Assembly: GCA_023430325.1 (NCBI GenBank)
Contig: JAEZAU010000080.1
Coordinates: forward strand, 1 to 12,910
Direction: 5' to 3'
Source: Bacteroidota bacterium
GTDB lineage: Bacteria > Bacteroidota > Bacteroidia > Flavobacteriales_F > PHOS-HE28
Length of the DNA stretch: 12,910 nt
Shown: positions 1-5,868 of the stretch, in pieces
Position numbering within the stretch: position 1 is the first letter of the stretch
How the letters are laid out: each line of letters begins with the position of its first letter
The notes under the pieces: generated by a model
The model's database searches: none
The model's input: the letters and a program-made list of their open reading frames with translations, nothing else
What the model was told of the DNA's origin: nothing
Translations under genes and position numbers: made by a program

Positions 1-413
1 AGTCCCTTTTCAAGCAGAGTATCCTCACGCTCTTCATCGGCTCAGCGCTCTTTGTCACCATCACGCTCTACTTCTTCATCAACCGGATAGAAGCGTATTC
101 GCAACGTGCCGCGATCGAATTCTATGAAAGCCTGCAAGGGGAGAAGGCTTACGCGCTCACAAAGAATTTCAAGAGCTACGCGCACCTTTTCTACACGCGC
201 AAGCCGCCGGTGACCGATCTGCGTTCACATGATCAGGAATGGTTGCTTGAAGGGGAGGTCGATCGTCCGGTCTACGTGGTGAGCAAGGTCACAGCGGAAG
301 AAGAGGTGCTTGCGATCGGAACGCTTGAAGAGATCTACCAGAAGAACGGGTTCATCTTCTGGCAGCGGATCGGATCGGAACCTTCGCTGAAGACCGAAGT
401 TTCTCCTGAATGA
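1..413 (+). CDS. C-terminal fragment of a membrane protein, probably ArnT-like (GT39-family) glycosyltransferase
   Basis: The reading frame is open from base 3 to the TGA at 411-413, so the window cuts the gene and only about 136 residues are visible. The visible part starts with a hydrophobic stretch (ILTLFIGSALFVTITLYFF) that looks like the last membrane helix. A soluble tail of about 110 residues follows, containing FYESLQGEKAY, KSYAHLFYTRKPP and KNGFIFWQR. From memory, the pattern of a last helix followed by a small periplasmic domain with a SYAHLFY-type motif matches the end of ArnT-like/GT39 glycosyltransferases of Bacteroidota, which move sugars from polyprenyl carriers. The catalytic N-terminal region is outside the window, so the assignment rests on the tail alone. 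Sugar-nucleotide genes downstream agree with it. A hypothetical membrane protein remains possible. Confidence 0.5.
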   Translation, partial: SLFKQSILTLFIGSALFVTITLYFFINRIEAYSQRAAIEFYESLQGEKAYALTKNFKSYAHLFYTRKPPVTDLRSHDQEWLLEGEVDRPVYVVSKVTAEEEVLAIGTLEEIYQKNGFIFWQRIGSEPSLKTEVSPE

Positions 414-428
414 CCGATCGAAGTAGCA

Positions 429-454
429 TTCGGCTCCATGCGCACTTATCTTGG
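429..454 (+). promoter_or_regulatory. Possible Bacteroidota-type promoter for the DUF5679 gene
   Basis: TATCTTGG at 447-454 matches the Bacteroidota -7 element TAnnTTTG at all but one defined base. A weak -33-like TTCGG begins at 429. The predicted transcription start, near 460, would leave an A-rich leader of about 24 nt before the ATG at 484. The placement after the preceding stop at 413 is sensible, but the -33 match is poor. Confidence 0.35.
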
Positions 455-483
455 TGCCACATAATCATAAACATAGACGGACC

Positions 484-633
484 ATGGCAGTTGAAGCGTA
501 CTGTGTAAAATGCAAGGCCAAGCGTGATATGAAGGATGCGAAGGAGGTGGAAATGGCCAATGGCCGCAAGGCGATGAAAGGCAGTTGCCCGGTCTGCGGC
601 ACGGGCATGTTCAAGATCCTGGGCAAGGCCTGA
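484..633 (+). CDS. DUF5679 small zinc-ribbon protein
   Basis: This is a 49-residue protein with two cysteine pairs, CVKC (C7, C10) and CPVC (C35, C38), which should bind one zinc ion as a zinc ribbon. The segments YCVKCKAKRDM and GSCPVCGTGMFKI, and the total length, fit the DUF5679 family, which is widespread and has no established function. It is highly basic between the pairs, so nucleic-acid binding is conceivable but unproven. The ATG at 484 is chosen over the in-frame TTG-type codon at 451. It places the first cysteine at residue 7 as in the family, whereas the upstream part (MVPHNHKHRRT) looks like translated leader. A hairpin follows directly after the stop, so the gene may form its own short transcript. 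Confidence 0.85.
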   Translation: MAVEAYCVKCKAKRDMKDAKEVEMANGRKAMKGSCPVCGTGMFKILGKA

Positions 634-637
634 TCGC

Positions 638-661
638 GGTCGGTGGACAGCTCCACCGATC
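638..661 (+). terminator. Hairpin after DUF5679 gene, possible terminator
   Basis: GGTCGGTGGA (638-647) pairs with TCCACCGATC (652-661) around a CAGC loop, giving a 10-bp stem with one G-U pair. It starts 5 nt after the stop codon of the DUF5679 gene. No real T-run follows (ATGGGTCCGTTGTT), so it may be a weak terminator or a 3' stabilising stem. It ends exactly at the ATG at 662, which argues against that codon as the start of the next gene. Confidence 0.5.
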
Positions 662-733
662 ATGGGTCCGTTGTTCGTTATCGGTGAAGTTGCCGGTGGC
701 AAAGGCTCTTGCGTGGGTTACCTTCGCGATCCC

Positions 734-1552
734 ATGCGCTCATTGCTTCCGCTGATGGATCGTGCGATAGCGGCTGCTTTTGCGGCAGGTGCTGAGATCA
801 ATGCCGTGCATCGATCGCAACTGGGTGTGCAATACAAATCCGATGCATCACCGGTGACAGTGGCCGATCTGCGGGCGCACCATATCATCGCCCAGGTGCT
901 CGGGAACGATCATCCCTTGCTGAGCGAAGAAGGTGCGGCATTGCCTTACAACGATCGCAGGGCTTGGGACATCTACTGGCTCGTGGATCCCTTGGATGGA
1001 ACCAAGGAGTTCATCAAAGGCAATGGTGAATTCTCAGTGAACATCGCGCTCATGCGGAACGATGGTGATCATGCACTACCGATCGCCGGTGTGCTCTATT
1101 CACCGGTGAAGGACCTGCTCTATTTCGCCTGGAAGAACGGCGGTGCCTATAAACAGGAGAACGCTGCAACCGTAACGGGTGTGCCAACGTATGAACGGGC
1201 CTCCATGTCCATGCGCCTGCCCGTACAGACCGCCCGAGAAGCGTATACCATCGTCGCCAGCCGATCGCACCTTTCCCGGCAGACGATCGATTTCATCAAG
1301 GATGCTGAGCGAAAGCATGGCGAGGTGAGGACCATGAACATGGGCAGCGCCCTGAAGATCTGTCTGGTGGCCGAAGGTTCGGCGGATGTGTATCCGCGCT
1401 TCGGACCTACCATGGAATGGGATACCGCTGCGGGTCATGCGATCTGCCTGGAGGCCGGTTGTGAACTTATCGACGCGACCACTGGAAAGAGTTTGCCATA
1501 CAACAAAAAAGACCTGATGAACACCCCGTTCATCGTTCAACGATCAAAATGA
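734..1552 (+). CDS. cysQ: 3'(2'),5'-bisphosphate nucleotidase CysQ
   Basis: This 272-residue enzyme of the inositol monophosphatase superfamily is expected to hydrolyse 3'-phosphoadenosine 5'-phosphate (PAP) to AMP, removing the by-product of PAPS-dependent sulfation or sulfate reduction. Metal-site signatures are present: SEE (E65-E66), DPLDGTKEF (D85, D88, T90) and EWDTAAGHAI (D230). KSDASPVTVAD (36-46) and GSALKICLVAEGSADVYPR also fit CysQ better than plain inositol phosphatases. The ATG at 734 gives the usual start, a helix beginning about 20 residues before the first motif. The in-frame ATG at 662 would add 24 unfamiliar residues and sits against a hairpin. A weak TAccTTcG element (719-726) lies just upstream of 734. 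The stop overlaps the gmd start by 4 bp (ATGA), so the two are probably cotranscribed and translationally coupled. Confidence 0.9.
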   Translation: MRSLLPLMDRAIAAAFAAGAEINAVHRSQLGVQYKSDASPVTVADLRAHHIIAQVLGNDHPLLSEEGAALPYNDRRAWDIYWLVDPLDGTKEFIKGNGEFSVNIALMRNDGDHALPIAGVLYSPVKDLLYFAWKNGGAYKQENAATVTGVPTYERASMSMRLPVQTAREAYTIVASRSHLSRQTIDFIKDAERKHGEVRTMNMGSALKICLVAEGSADVYPRFGPTMEWDTAAGHAICLEAGCELIDATTGKSLPYNKKDLMNTPFIVQRSK

Positions 1553-2739
1553 GCAGCAAGAAGAAGAGCCTGAAGACCACAAAGGCCGGTGCGAAGAACG
1601 CCATCAAGGCCATGGAATTGATGCCGGCTTCCGAGAACGGGCATTCCAAAAAGCGGAAGGTCGCACTCATTACCGGGGTTACCGGCCAGGACGGTGCCTA
1701 CCTGAGCGAATTCCTGCTGAACAAAGGGTATGAAGTGCATGGCGTGAAACGCCGGAGCTCCCTTTTCAATACCGATCGGATAGACCACCTGTACCATGAC
1801 ATGCATGAGAAAGGTCGCCCGTTCTTCCTGCATTATGGCGATCTCACCGATAGTGTCAACTGCCTCCGTCTGGTGAAGGAGATACAACCGGATGAGATCT
1901 ATAACCTGGCCGCGATGAGCCACGTTGCCGTAAGCTTCGAAATGCCGGAATATACCGCGAATGCGGATGGTATCGGAACATTGCGTTTCCTGGAGGCCAT
2001 CAGGATCCTGGGGCTTGAGAATAAAACGAAATTCTACCAGGCCAGCACCAGCGAACTCTACGGCGGTGTGCTGCCACACGCGCAGAACGAGGAGACACCA
2101 TTCTATCCCAAAAGCCCGTACGGCGTAGCGAAACTTTACGGTTTCTGGATCACCAAGAACTACCGCGAGAGCTACGGCATCTTCGCATGCAACGGCATTC
2201 TATTCAACCATGAAAGTCCACTGCGCGGTGAAACGTTCGTAACACGAAAGATCACGCGTGCCGTTGCCAAGATCAAGCTTGGTCTGCAGGAGGCCTTGTA
2301 CCTCGGGAACCTTGATGCAAAGCGTGACTGGGGACATGCGAAGGATTATGTGGAAGGCATGTGGTTGATGCTGCAGGCAAAGAAGCCTGATGATTTTGTT
2401 CTCGCAACCGGCAAGACCTACACCGTACGCCATTTCATCGAACTGGCCTTCGGCGAAGTAGGCATCAAACTGGATTGGAAGGGAAAAGGAGCCAAGGAAA
2501 AAGGTATCGATCGCAAGACCGGCAAAGTGCTGGTGGCCATCGATCCACGCTACTTCCGCCCGGCGGAAGTGGATCACCTGGAGGGCGACCCGAGCAAGGC
2601 CAAACGTGTTCTAGGCTGGAAACACAAGTACGATCTGAAGGCGTTGGTGAAGGAAATGGTGGCCAGCGATCTGGAATTGTTCAAGCGAGATGTTTATCTG
2701 AAGAAAGGAGGCCACGCCATCCTGCACGAGCAGGAGTAG
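1549..2739 (+). CDS. gmd: GDP-mannose 4,6-dehydratase
   Basis: This cytoplasmic short-chain dehydrogenase-type enzyme converts GDP-D-mannose to GDP-4-keto-6-deoxy-D-mannose using a bound NADP cofactor, the first step to GDP-L-fucose. Visible signatures are the nucleotide-binding loop TGVTGQDGAYL (G43, G46, G49), the GVKRRSS cofactor motif (65-71), the catalytic STSELYGG segment (T167, E169) and Y191xxxK195 in SPYGVAKLYG. FNHESPLRGETFVTRKITR and DPRYFRPAEVDHLEGD are also typical of Gmd. At 396 residues it is longer than the usual 340-375. The excess is a Lys/Ala-rich N-terminal tail of about 35 residues before the Rossmann fold. ATGs at 1612 and 1621 would shorten the tail, but the 4-bp overlap with cysQ favours 1549. 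The next enzyme of the pathway lies directly downstream. Confidence 0.95.
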   Translation: MSSKKKSLKTTKAGAKNAIKAMELMPASENGHSKKRKVALITGVTGQDGAYLSEFLLNKGYEVHGVKRRSSLFNTDRIDHLYHDMHEKGRPFFLHYGDLTDSVNCLRLVKEIQPDEIYNLAAMSHVAVSFEMPEYTANADGIGTLRFLEAIRILGLENKTKFYQASTSELYGGVLPHAQNEETPFYPKSPYGVAKLYGFWITKNYRESYGIFACNGILFNHESPLRGETFVTRKITRAVAKIKLGLQEALYLGNLDAKRDWGHAKDYVEGMWLMLQAKKPDDFVLATGKTYTVRHFIELAFGEVGIKLDWKGKGAKEKGIDRKTGKVLVAIDPRYFRPAEVDHLEGDPSKAKRVLGWKHKYDLKALVKEMVASDLELFKRDVYLKKGGHAILHEQE

Positions 2740-2746
2740 ATATAAG

Positions 2747-2809
2747 TTGAATGCTGGATGTTGGAGGTTGAACCTCCGGCCTCCAGCCTCCAACCTCCAA
2801 CCTCCAACA
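2747..2809 (+). repeat. Nine in-register 7-bp repeats forming an inverted array (STRR-like)
   Basis: The 63 bp divide without gaps into heptamers: TTGAATG, CTGGATG, TTGGAGG, TTGAACC, TCCGGCC, TCCAGCC, TCCAACC, TCCAACC, TCCAACA. The right-half unit is the reverse complement of a cyclic permutation of TTGGAGG, so the array folds back on itself. TGTTGGAGGTTG (2759-2770) and CAACCTCCAACA (2798-2809) are perfect 12-bp complementary arms. It fills the gap between gmd and fcl and would be present in their shared transcript. It resembles the short tandemly repeated repetitive (STRR) heptamers known from cyanobacteria, though relatedness is not implied. It could act as a processing or stabilising hairpin or be a neutral expansion. 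Confidence 0.8.
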
Positions 2810-2826
2810 ATGAAGGAACCAGCCTA

Positions 2827-3765
2827 ATGAAACAGTCAGACAAGATCTACGTCGCAGGTCACCGCGGAATGGTGGGCAGTGCGATCGTTCGGAAGCTCCA
2901 GAAGGAGGGATTCAACAATATCGTTACGCGTACCAGCAAGGATCTCGATCTGAAGGAACAGCAGGCCGTTCGCGATCTCTTCAAGAGCGAGAAGCCCGAT
3001 GTTGTCGTGCTCGCAGCGGCCAAAGTGGGTGGTATACACGCGAACAACGTGTACCGCGCACAGTTCCTGTACGAGAACCTGATGATCCAGAACAACGTGA
3101 TCCACAGTGCGCACGAGAACGATGTGCAGAAGCTGTTGTTCCTCGGATCTTCATGCATCTACCCGAAGCTCGCGCCGCAACCGCTGAAGGAGGAAAGCCT
3201 GCTCACCGGATTGCTGGAGCAGACCAACGAACCTTACGCGATCGCCAAGATCGCCGGCATCAAAATGGCCGAGAGCTATCGCAGGCAGTACGGGCGCAAC
3301 TACATCAGCGCCATGCCCACGAACCTTTACGGGCCTAACGACAATTACGATCTGAACAACAGTCACGTGCTTCCCGCGCTGATCCGCAAATTCCATACGG
3401 CGAAGGTCACCGGCGCGGATCATGTGGAAGTGTGGGGCACCGGATCGCCCAAGCGTGAATTCCTGCATGTTGATGATCTGGCCGATGCGTGTTTCTTCCT
3501 GCTGCAGAACTATAACGAAGAACTATTCGTGAACATCGGCACCGGCGTGGATCTTTCGATCAAGGAACTGGCCGAAATGATCAAGGAGATCGTCGGATTC
3601 CAGGGAGAATTGCGCTGGAACACCGAGAAACCCGATGGCACGCCACGCAAACTGATGGATGTTTCCCGCCTGCACAACATGGGCTGGAAACATCGGATCG
3701 GCCTGCGCGAAGGCATCACCAGCGTGTACGCCGAATTCGCGAAGAGCGAGTTGGCGGCGGTGTAG
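2827..3765 (+). CDS. fcl: GDP-L-fucose synthase
   Basis: This NADPH-dependent 3,5-epimerase/4-reductase turns the product of Gmd into GDP-L-fucose, the donor for fucosyltransferases. The 312-residue length is typical. The Rossmann motif is GHRGMVGSA (G11, G14, G17). Catalytic residues are in place: S108 and C110 (GSSCIYP), Y137 and K141 (EPYAIAK), and H180 (NNSHVLPALIRKFH). GTGSPKREFLHVDDLADA is also a strong family mark. The ATG at 2827 gives MKQSDKIYVAGHRG, close to the usual N terminus. The in-frame ATG at 2758 would translate the heptamer array and is rejected. An AAGGA-like site lies about 10 nt upstream of the chosen start. The gene probably shares a transcript with cysQ and gmd and is followed by inverted repeats that may end it. 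Confidence 0.95.
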   Translation: MKQSDKIYVAGHRGMVGSAIVRKLQKEGFNNIVTRTSKDLDLKEQQAVRDLFKSEKPDVVVLAAAKVGGIHANNVYRAQFLYENLMIQNNVIHSAHENDVQKLLFLGSSCIYPKLAPQPLKEESLLTGLLEQTNEPYAIAKIAGIKMAESYRRQYGRNYISAMPTNLYGPNDNYDLNNSHVLPALIRKFHTAKVTGADHVEVWGTGSPKREFLHVDDLADACFFLLQNYNEELFVNIGTGVDLSIKELAEMIKEIVGFQGELRWNTEKPDGTPRKLMDVSRLHNMGWKHRIGLREGITSVYAEFAKSELAAV

Positions 3766-3791
3766 CTGTCCCCGTATCGGAGATAAGGGAC

Positions 3792-3874
3792 ATAAAGTGA
3801 TACAGCGATAAAGTGAGCTGCGTCCGATCCGTCGGGCGCTTTATCACTTTTTCACCCGTCTCACTTTATCACTT
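3792..3874 (+). repeat. Inverted 8-bp repeat array after fcl, possible terminator
   Basis: The left side reads ATAAAGTG-ATACAGCG-ATAAAGTG (3792-3815). The right side carries CTTTATCA-CTTTTTCA (3839-3854) and CTTTATCA (3864-3871), the reverse complement in an 8-bp register. GATAAAGTGAG (3807-3817) and CTCACTTTATC (3860-3870) are perfect 11-bp arms, and AAAGTGATA (3794-3802) can pair with TATCACTTT (3842-3850). TATCACTTTTT includes a short T-run. It begins 26 nt after the fcl stop, so a role in transcription termination is plausible. The spacer (3818-3838) is unrelated and GC-rich. Confidence 0.7.
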
Positions 3875-3891
3875 CTTCGGGCGCATTCCTG

Positions 3892-4149
3892 TCAGGGCGT
3901 GTCTTCGGTTGCAAGTCCTCGCTGCGCTGCGGGCTTTCCACCTGCGCCACTTACGCTGTTCCTGTCATTCCGGCCCACGAGTGGGATCGCGTTACTGCAA
4001 TTGCGCGATTCCGGGTCAAAGCCCGGAATGACAGATCAGAAGAAGATCACCTGGCATTGCGAAGCGCGTGAAGGATAGGAGCGGCACCCCGCACGACCGC
4101 AGGAAGAAGGAGTATAGCGGATAGCCTGACCCGCAGGGGCACGCCCTGA
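3892..4149. repeat. Possible small non-autonomous element with 10-bp terminal inverted repeats
   Basis: TCAGGGCGTG (3892-3901) and CACGCCCTGA (4140-4149) are perfect inverted 10-mers bounding 258 bp with no convincing coding sequence. The GC-rich interior includes a palindromic core (3962-4034) and a stretch at 4035-4139 with no clear feature. From memory, similar GC-rich text recurs between genes of Flavobacteriales genomes, which would make this a dispersed repeat, but I could not check that. No target-site duplication is evident. A 10-bp inverted match somewhere within about 500 bp is not very unlikely by chance, so the boundaries are tentative. Confidence 0.3.
3962..4034. repeat. REP-like palindromic repeat with nested hairpins
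   Basis: CTGTCATTCCGG (3962-3973) and CCGGAATGACAG (4023-4034) are perfect 12-bp inverted arms. Inside them, ATTCCGGG (4008-4015) pairs with CCCGGAAT (4022-4029) around a TCAAAG loop, and CCCA/TGGG (3974-3977 and 3982-3985) forms a small stem. The arms therefore have alternative partners. The motif resembles GTCATTCCGG-type intergenic palindromes common in many bacteria. It is non-coding and lies inside the candidate 258-bp element. Confidence 0.7.
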
Positions 4150-4261
4150 ATACAGTTGTCAGAAAGTAGTTGTCAGTTGTAAGGAACTCCGCCGAGCGAG
4201 TGCATTGCGCGATCTTGTAAAGTACCGCCTCTGACAACTGATAACGGGCAACTGACAACTG
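4147..4261 (+). repeat. Inverted 7-bp repeat array (TTGTCAG / CTGACAA)
   Basis: The left arm is built of heptamers in register: TGAATAC, AGTTGTC, AGAAAGT, AGTTGTC, AGTTGTA (4147-4181). The right arm reads CTGACAA, CTGATAA, CGGGCAA, CTGACAA, CTG (4231-4261). Perfect complementary pairs include CAGTTGTCAG (4153-4162) with CTGACAACTG (4231-4240), and AGTTGTCAGTTG (4168-4179) with CAACTGACAACT (4249-4260). Each left copy can pair with either right copy. About 49 bp of unrelated sequence separates the arms. The array ends just before the promoter-like element of the barrel gene at 4294, so it could affect readthrough from upstream or expression downstream. Confidence 0.75.
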
Positions 4262-4270
4262 CCTTCACAT

Positions 4271-4278
4271 TACCTTTC
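4271..4278 (+). promoter_or_regulatory. Possible promoter -7 element for the first barrel gene
   Basis: TACCTTTC matches the Bacteroidota -7 consensus TAnnTTTG except for its last base. It ends 15 nt before the ATG at 4294, the same close spacing seen at other starts in this window. No clear TTG is visible at the expected -33 distance, so the evidence is modest. Confidence 0.35.
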
Positions 4279-4293
4279 GGCCAACCGCCCGTC

Positions 4294-5856
4294 ATGCCAC
4301 GCCTGCGTTACCTGTTGCTGATGATGATCGCGATCTACGCGATCGGTGTGCGTGCGCAACAGAACAACGTTCCGTTCAGCCGTGATGTGTACGTGGACGT
4401 TGAGCGTACTGCGGCAAAGCGCAACAGCCGCATGCATACCGGCCTGAAGCCAGTGCTTGAAAGCCGCGTTGACCTGAGCGATGTGAAGGGCTACAGGATC
4501 GACTCGCTCAGGCACTATTACTGGCAGACCGAGAAGCTTTACCGCGATCATCTGCTGCATGTGAAAGGCGATGATTACTGGCTGGCCGCTGATGTATTGC
4601 TGCATTTTGAGGTAGGGCAGGACTTTGGCGATCAGACATTGTACAGCGATACGGTGAAGTATTACCATAACATGCGCGGTTTCCGGGTGAAGGGTGATCT
4701 GGGTCCGAAGTTCTCTTTCGAGACGATGTTCATGGAGAACCAGGCCGTGGTGCCGCAATACCAGTTCCGAATGGCATCAACGGCCGGTGTGGTATCGGCT
4801 GCCGGCCGATCGAAGATCGATTCATGGAAGAAGCTCGATTACGGCTGGTCGCAAGGCAACATCAGCTTTACGCCGGCCGAGTGGGTGAACATACAGTTCG
4901 GGCACGGGCGCCATTTCGTTGGCCACGGCTACCGATCGATGCTGCTGAGCGATCATGCGCCATCAGCACCGTACCTGAAGGCGAGCTTCATCTCACGCAG
5001 CAAGTTGTTCCAATACACCACATGGCACACGAAACTTCAACATGCCCTCATACAGGAGGATAGGCTGCCCACCGGAACGAGCGGTGAAACGTTGTTCTAC
5101 TGGAAGCGCGCACGCTTCAACCACTTGAGCATTTCGATCGGCAGTTTCGACCTGGGTCTTTTTGAGAGCACGATCTTTCGCAACATTGATTCGACCGGCG
5201 TGCGGGACTTCGATCCGTTGGAATTGAATCCGGTGATCGGCCTGGGTTCCATCATCAGTTCTCAAGAAGGAGACCATGGGACCACACAGGGCGTGGATCT
5301 GAAGATCAGGATCCTGGACAAAGTCTTCGTGTATGGCCAGGTCGTGATCAGCGATCTGGAGATCGATCGGTTCGGCTACCAGGGTGGGTTGAGGATCTTC
5401 GACATTTTGCGGCGCGACATCGATCTGCAGGTGGAATACAACACTGCTTTACCTAACGTGTATGAGGCCTACAACCTGAAGCAATCGCATTTCCATTCAG
5501 GGCTTCCATTGGCGCATCCCTGGGGCAACGACTTCACCGAGTTGGTCGGCATTCTCGATATCGGTTACAAGCGTTGGCGATTGCAGAACAAGGTGTCGCA
5601 TGGAAGCATGAAACTTGATCCAGATCAGTTACCGTATGTAGGCCTCGGCATGTTCATCGATACATATCATGGCATACAACGCCAGTTGACACATTGGGAC
5701 AGCAATGTATCATACCTCTTCAACCCGAAGATCGATCTGCGTGCGCAGATCGGTTTCATGCGCCGCGATCTGATCGGTGCACCGGATGGGTTGCAGAGCA
5801 GCTACGCGTACATCGCCCTGCGCACTGGACTTTTCAACCGGTATAATGATCTTTGA
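4294..5856 (+). CDS. Outer-membrane beta-barrel, Wzi/RemB-like (capsule assembly / gliding-associated)
   Basis: This 520-residue exported protein starts with a signal peptide (MPRLRYLLLMMIAIYAIGVRA, probable cleavage before QQNN). The rest alternates polar and aromatic residues as in an outer-membrane beta-barrel. The signature FGHGRHFVGHGYRS (202-215), followed by LLSD and PYLKA, plus LNPVIGLGS (311-319) and PLAHPWG (405-411), suits the family annotated as Wzi-like capsule assembly or gliding motility protein RemB; that name is from recollection. Wzi binds group 1 capsule at the cell surface, so a role in holding or exporting polysaccharide is plausible but inferred. The gene follows a long repeat-filled gap and lies 12 nt before the sugar-phosphate transferase gene. 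It is a distant paralogue of the product at 6981-8603. Confidence 0.65.
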   Translation: MPRLRYLLLMMIAIYAIGVRAQQNNVPFSRDVYVDVERTAAKRNSRMHTGLKPVLESRVDLSDVKGYRIDSLRHYYWQTEKLYRDHLLHVKGDDYWLAADVLLHFEVGQDFGDQTLYSDTVKYYHNMRGFRVKGDLGPKFSFETMFMENQAVVPQYQFRMASTAGVVSAAGRSKIDSWKKLDYGWSQGNISFTPAEWVNIQFGHGRHFVGHGYRSMLLSDHAPSAPYLKASFISRSKLFQYTTWHTKLQHALIQEDRLPTGTSGETLFYWKRARFNHLSISIGSFDLGLFESTIFRNIDSTGVRDFDPLELNPVIGLGSIISSQEGDHGTTQGVDLKIRILDKVFVYGQVVISDLEIDRFGYQGGLRIFDILRRDIDLQVEYNTALPNVYEAYNLKQSHFHSGLPLAHPWGNDFTELVGILDIGYKRWRLQNKVSHGSMKLDPDQLPYVGLGMFIDTYHGIQRQLTHWDSNVSYLFNPKIDLRAQIGFMRRDLIGAPDGLQSSYAYIALRTGLFNRYNDL

Positions 5857-5868
5857 CCGCCGCACCGC

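Noticed and set aside
662..733. Upstream start for cysQ at 662
   Set aside because: It directly abuts a hairpin and adds 24 residues unlike the family N terminus.
2747..2809. Possible CRISPR array
   Set aside because: Units are 7 bp with no spacers, far shorter than CRISPR repeats.
3962..4034. Integron attC site or riboswitch
   Set aside because: No integrase, no attC core site pattern and no known aptamer features; a plain REP-like palindrome explains the sequence.
3813..4258. Short open frames on both strands in the repeat-rich gap (3813-4031 +, 4016-4258 -)
   Set aside because: They are composed of palindromes and tandem repeats and resemble spurious frames from dispersed intergenic repeats.
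5842..5847. TATAAT as a sigma70-type -10 box before the transferase gene
   Set aside because: It is inside the barrel coding sequence, and Bacteroidota primary sigma factors use TAnnTTTG. A weak GATCTTTG nearby is the better candidate.
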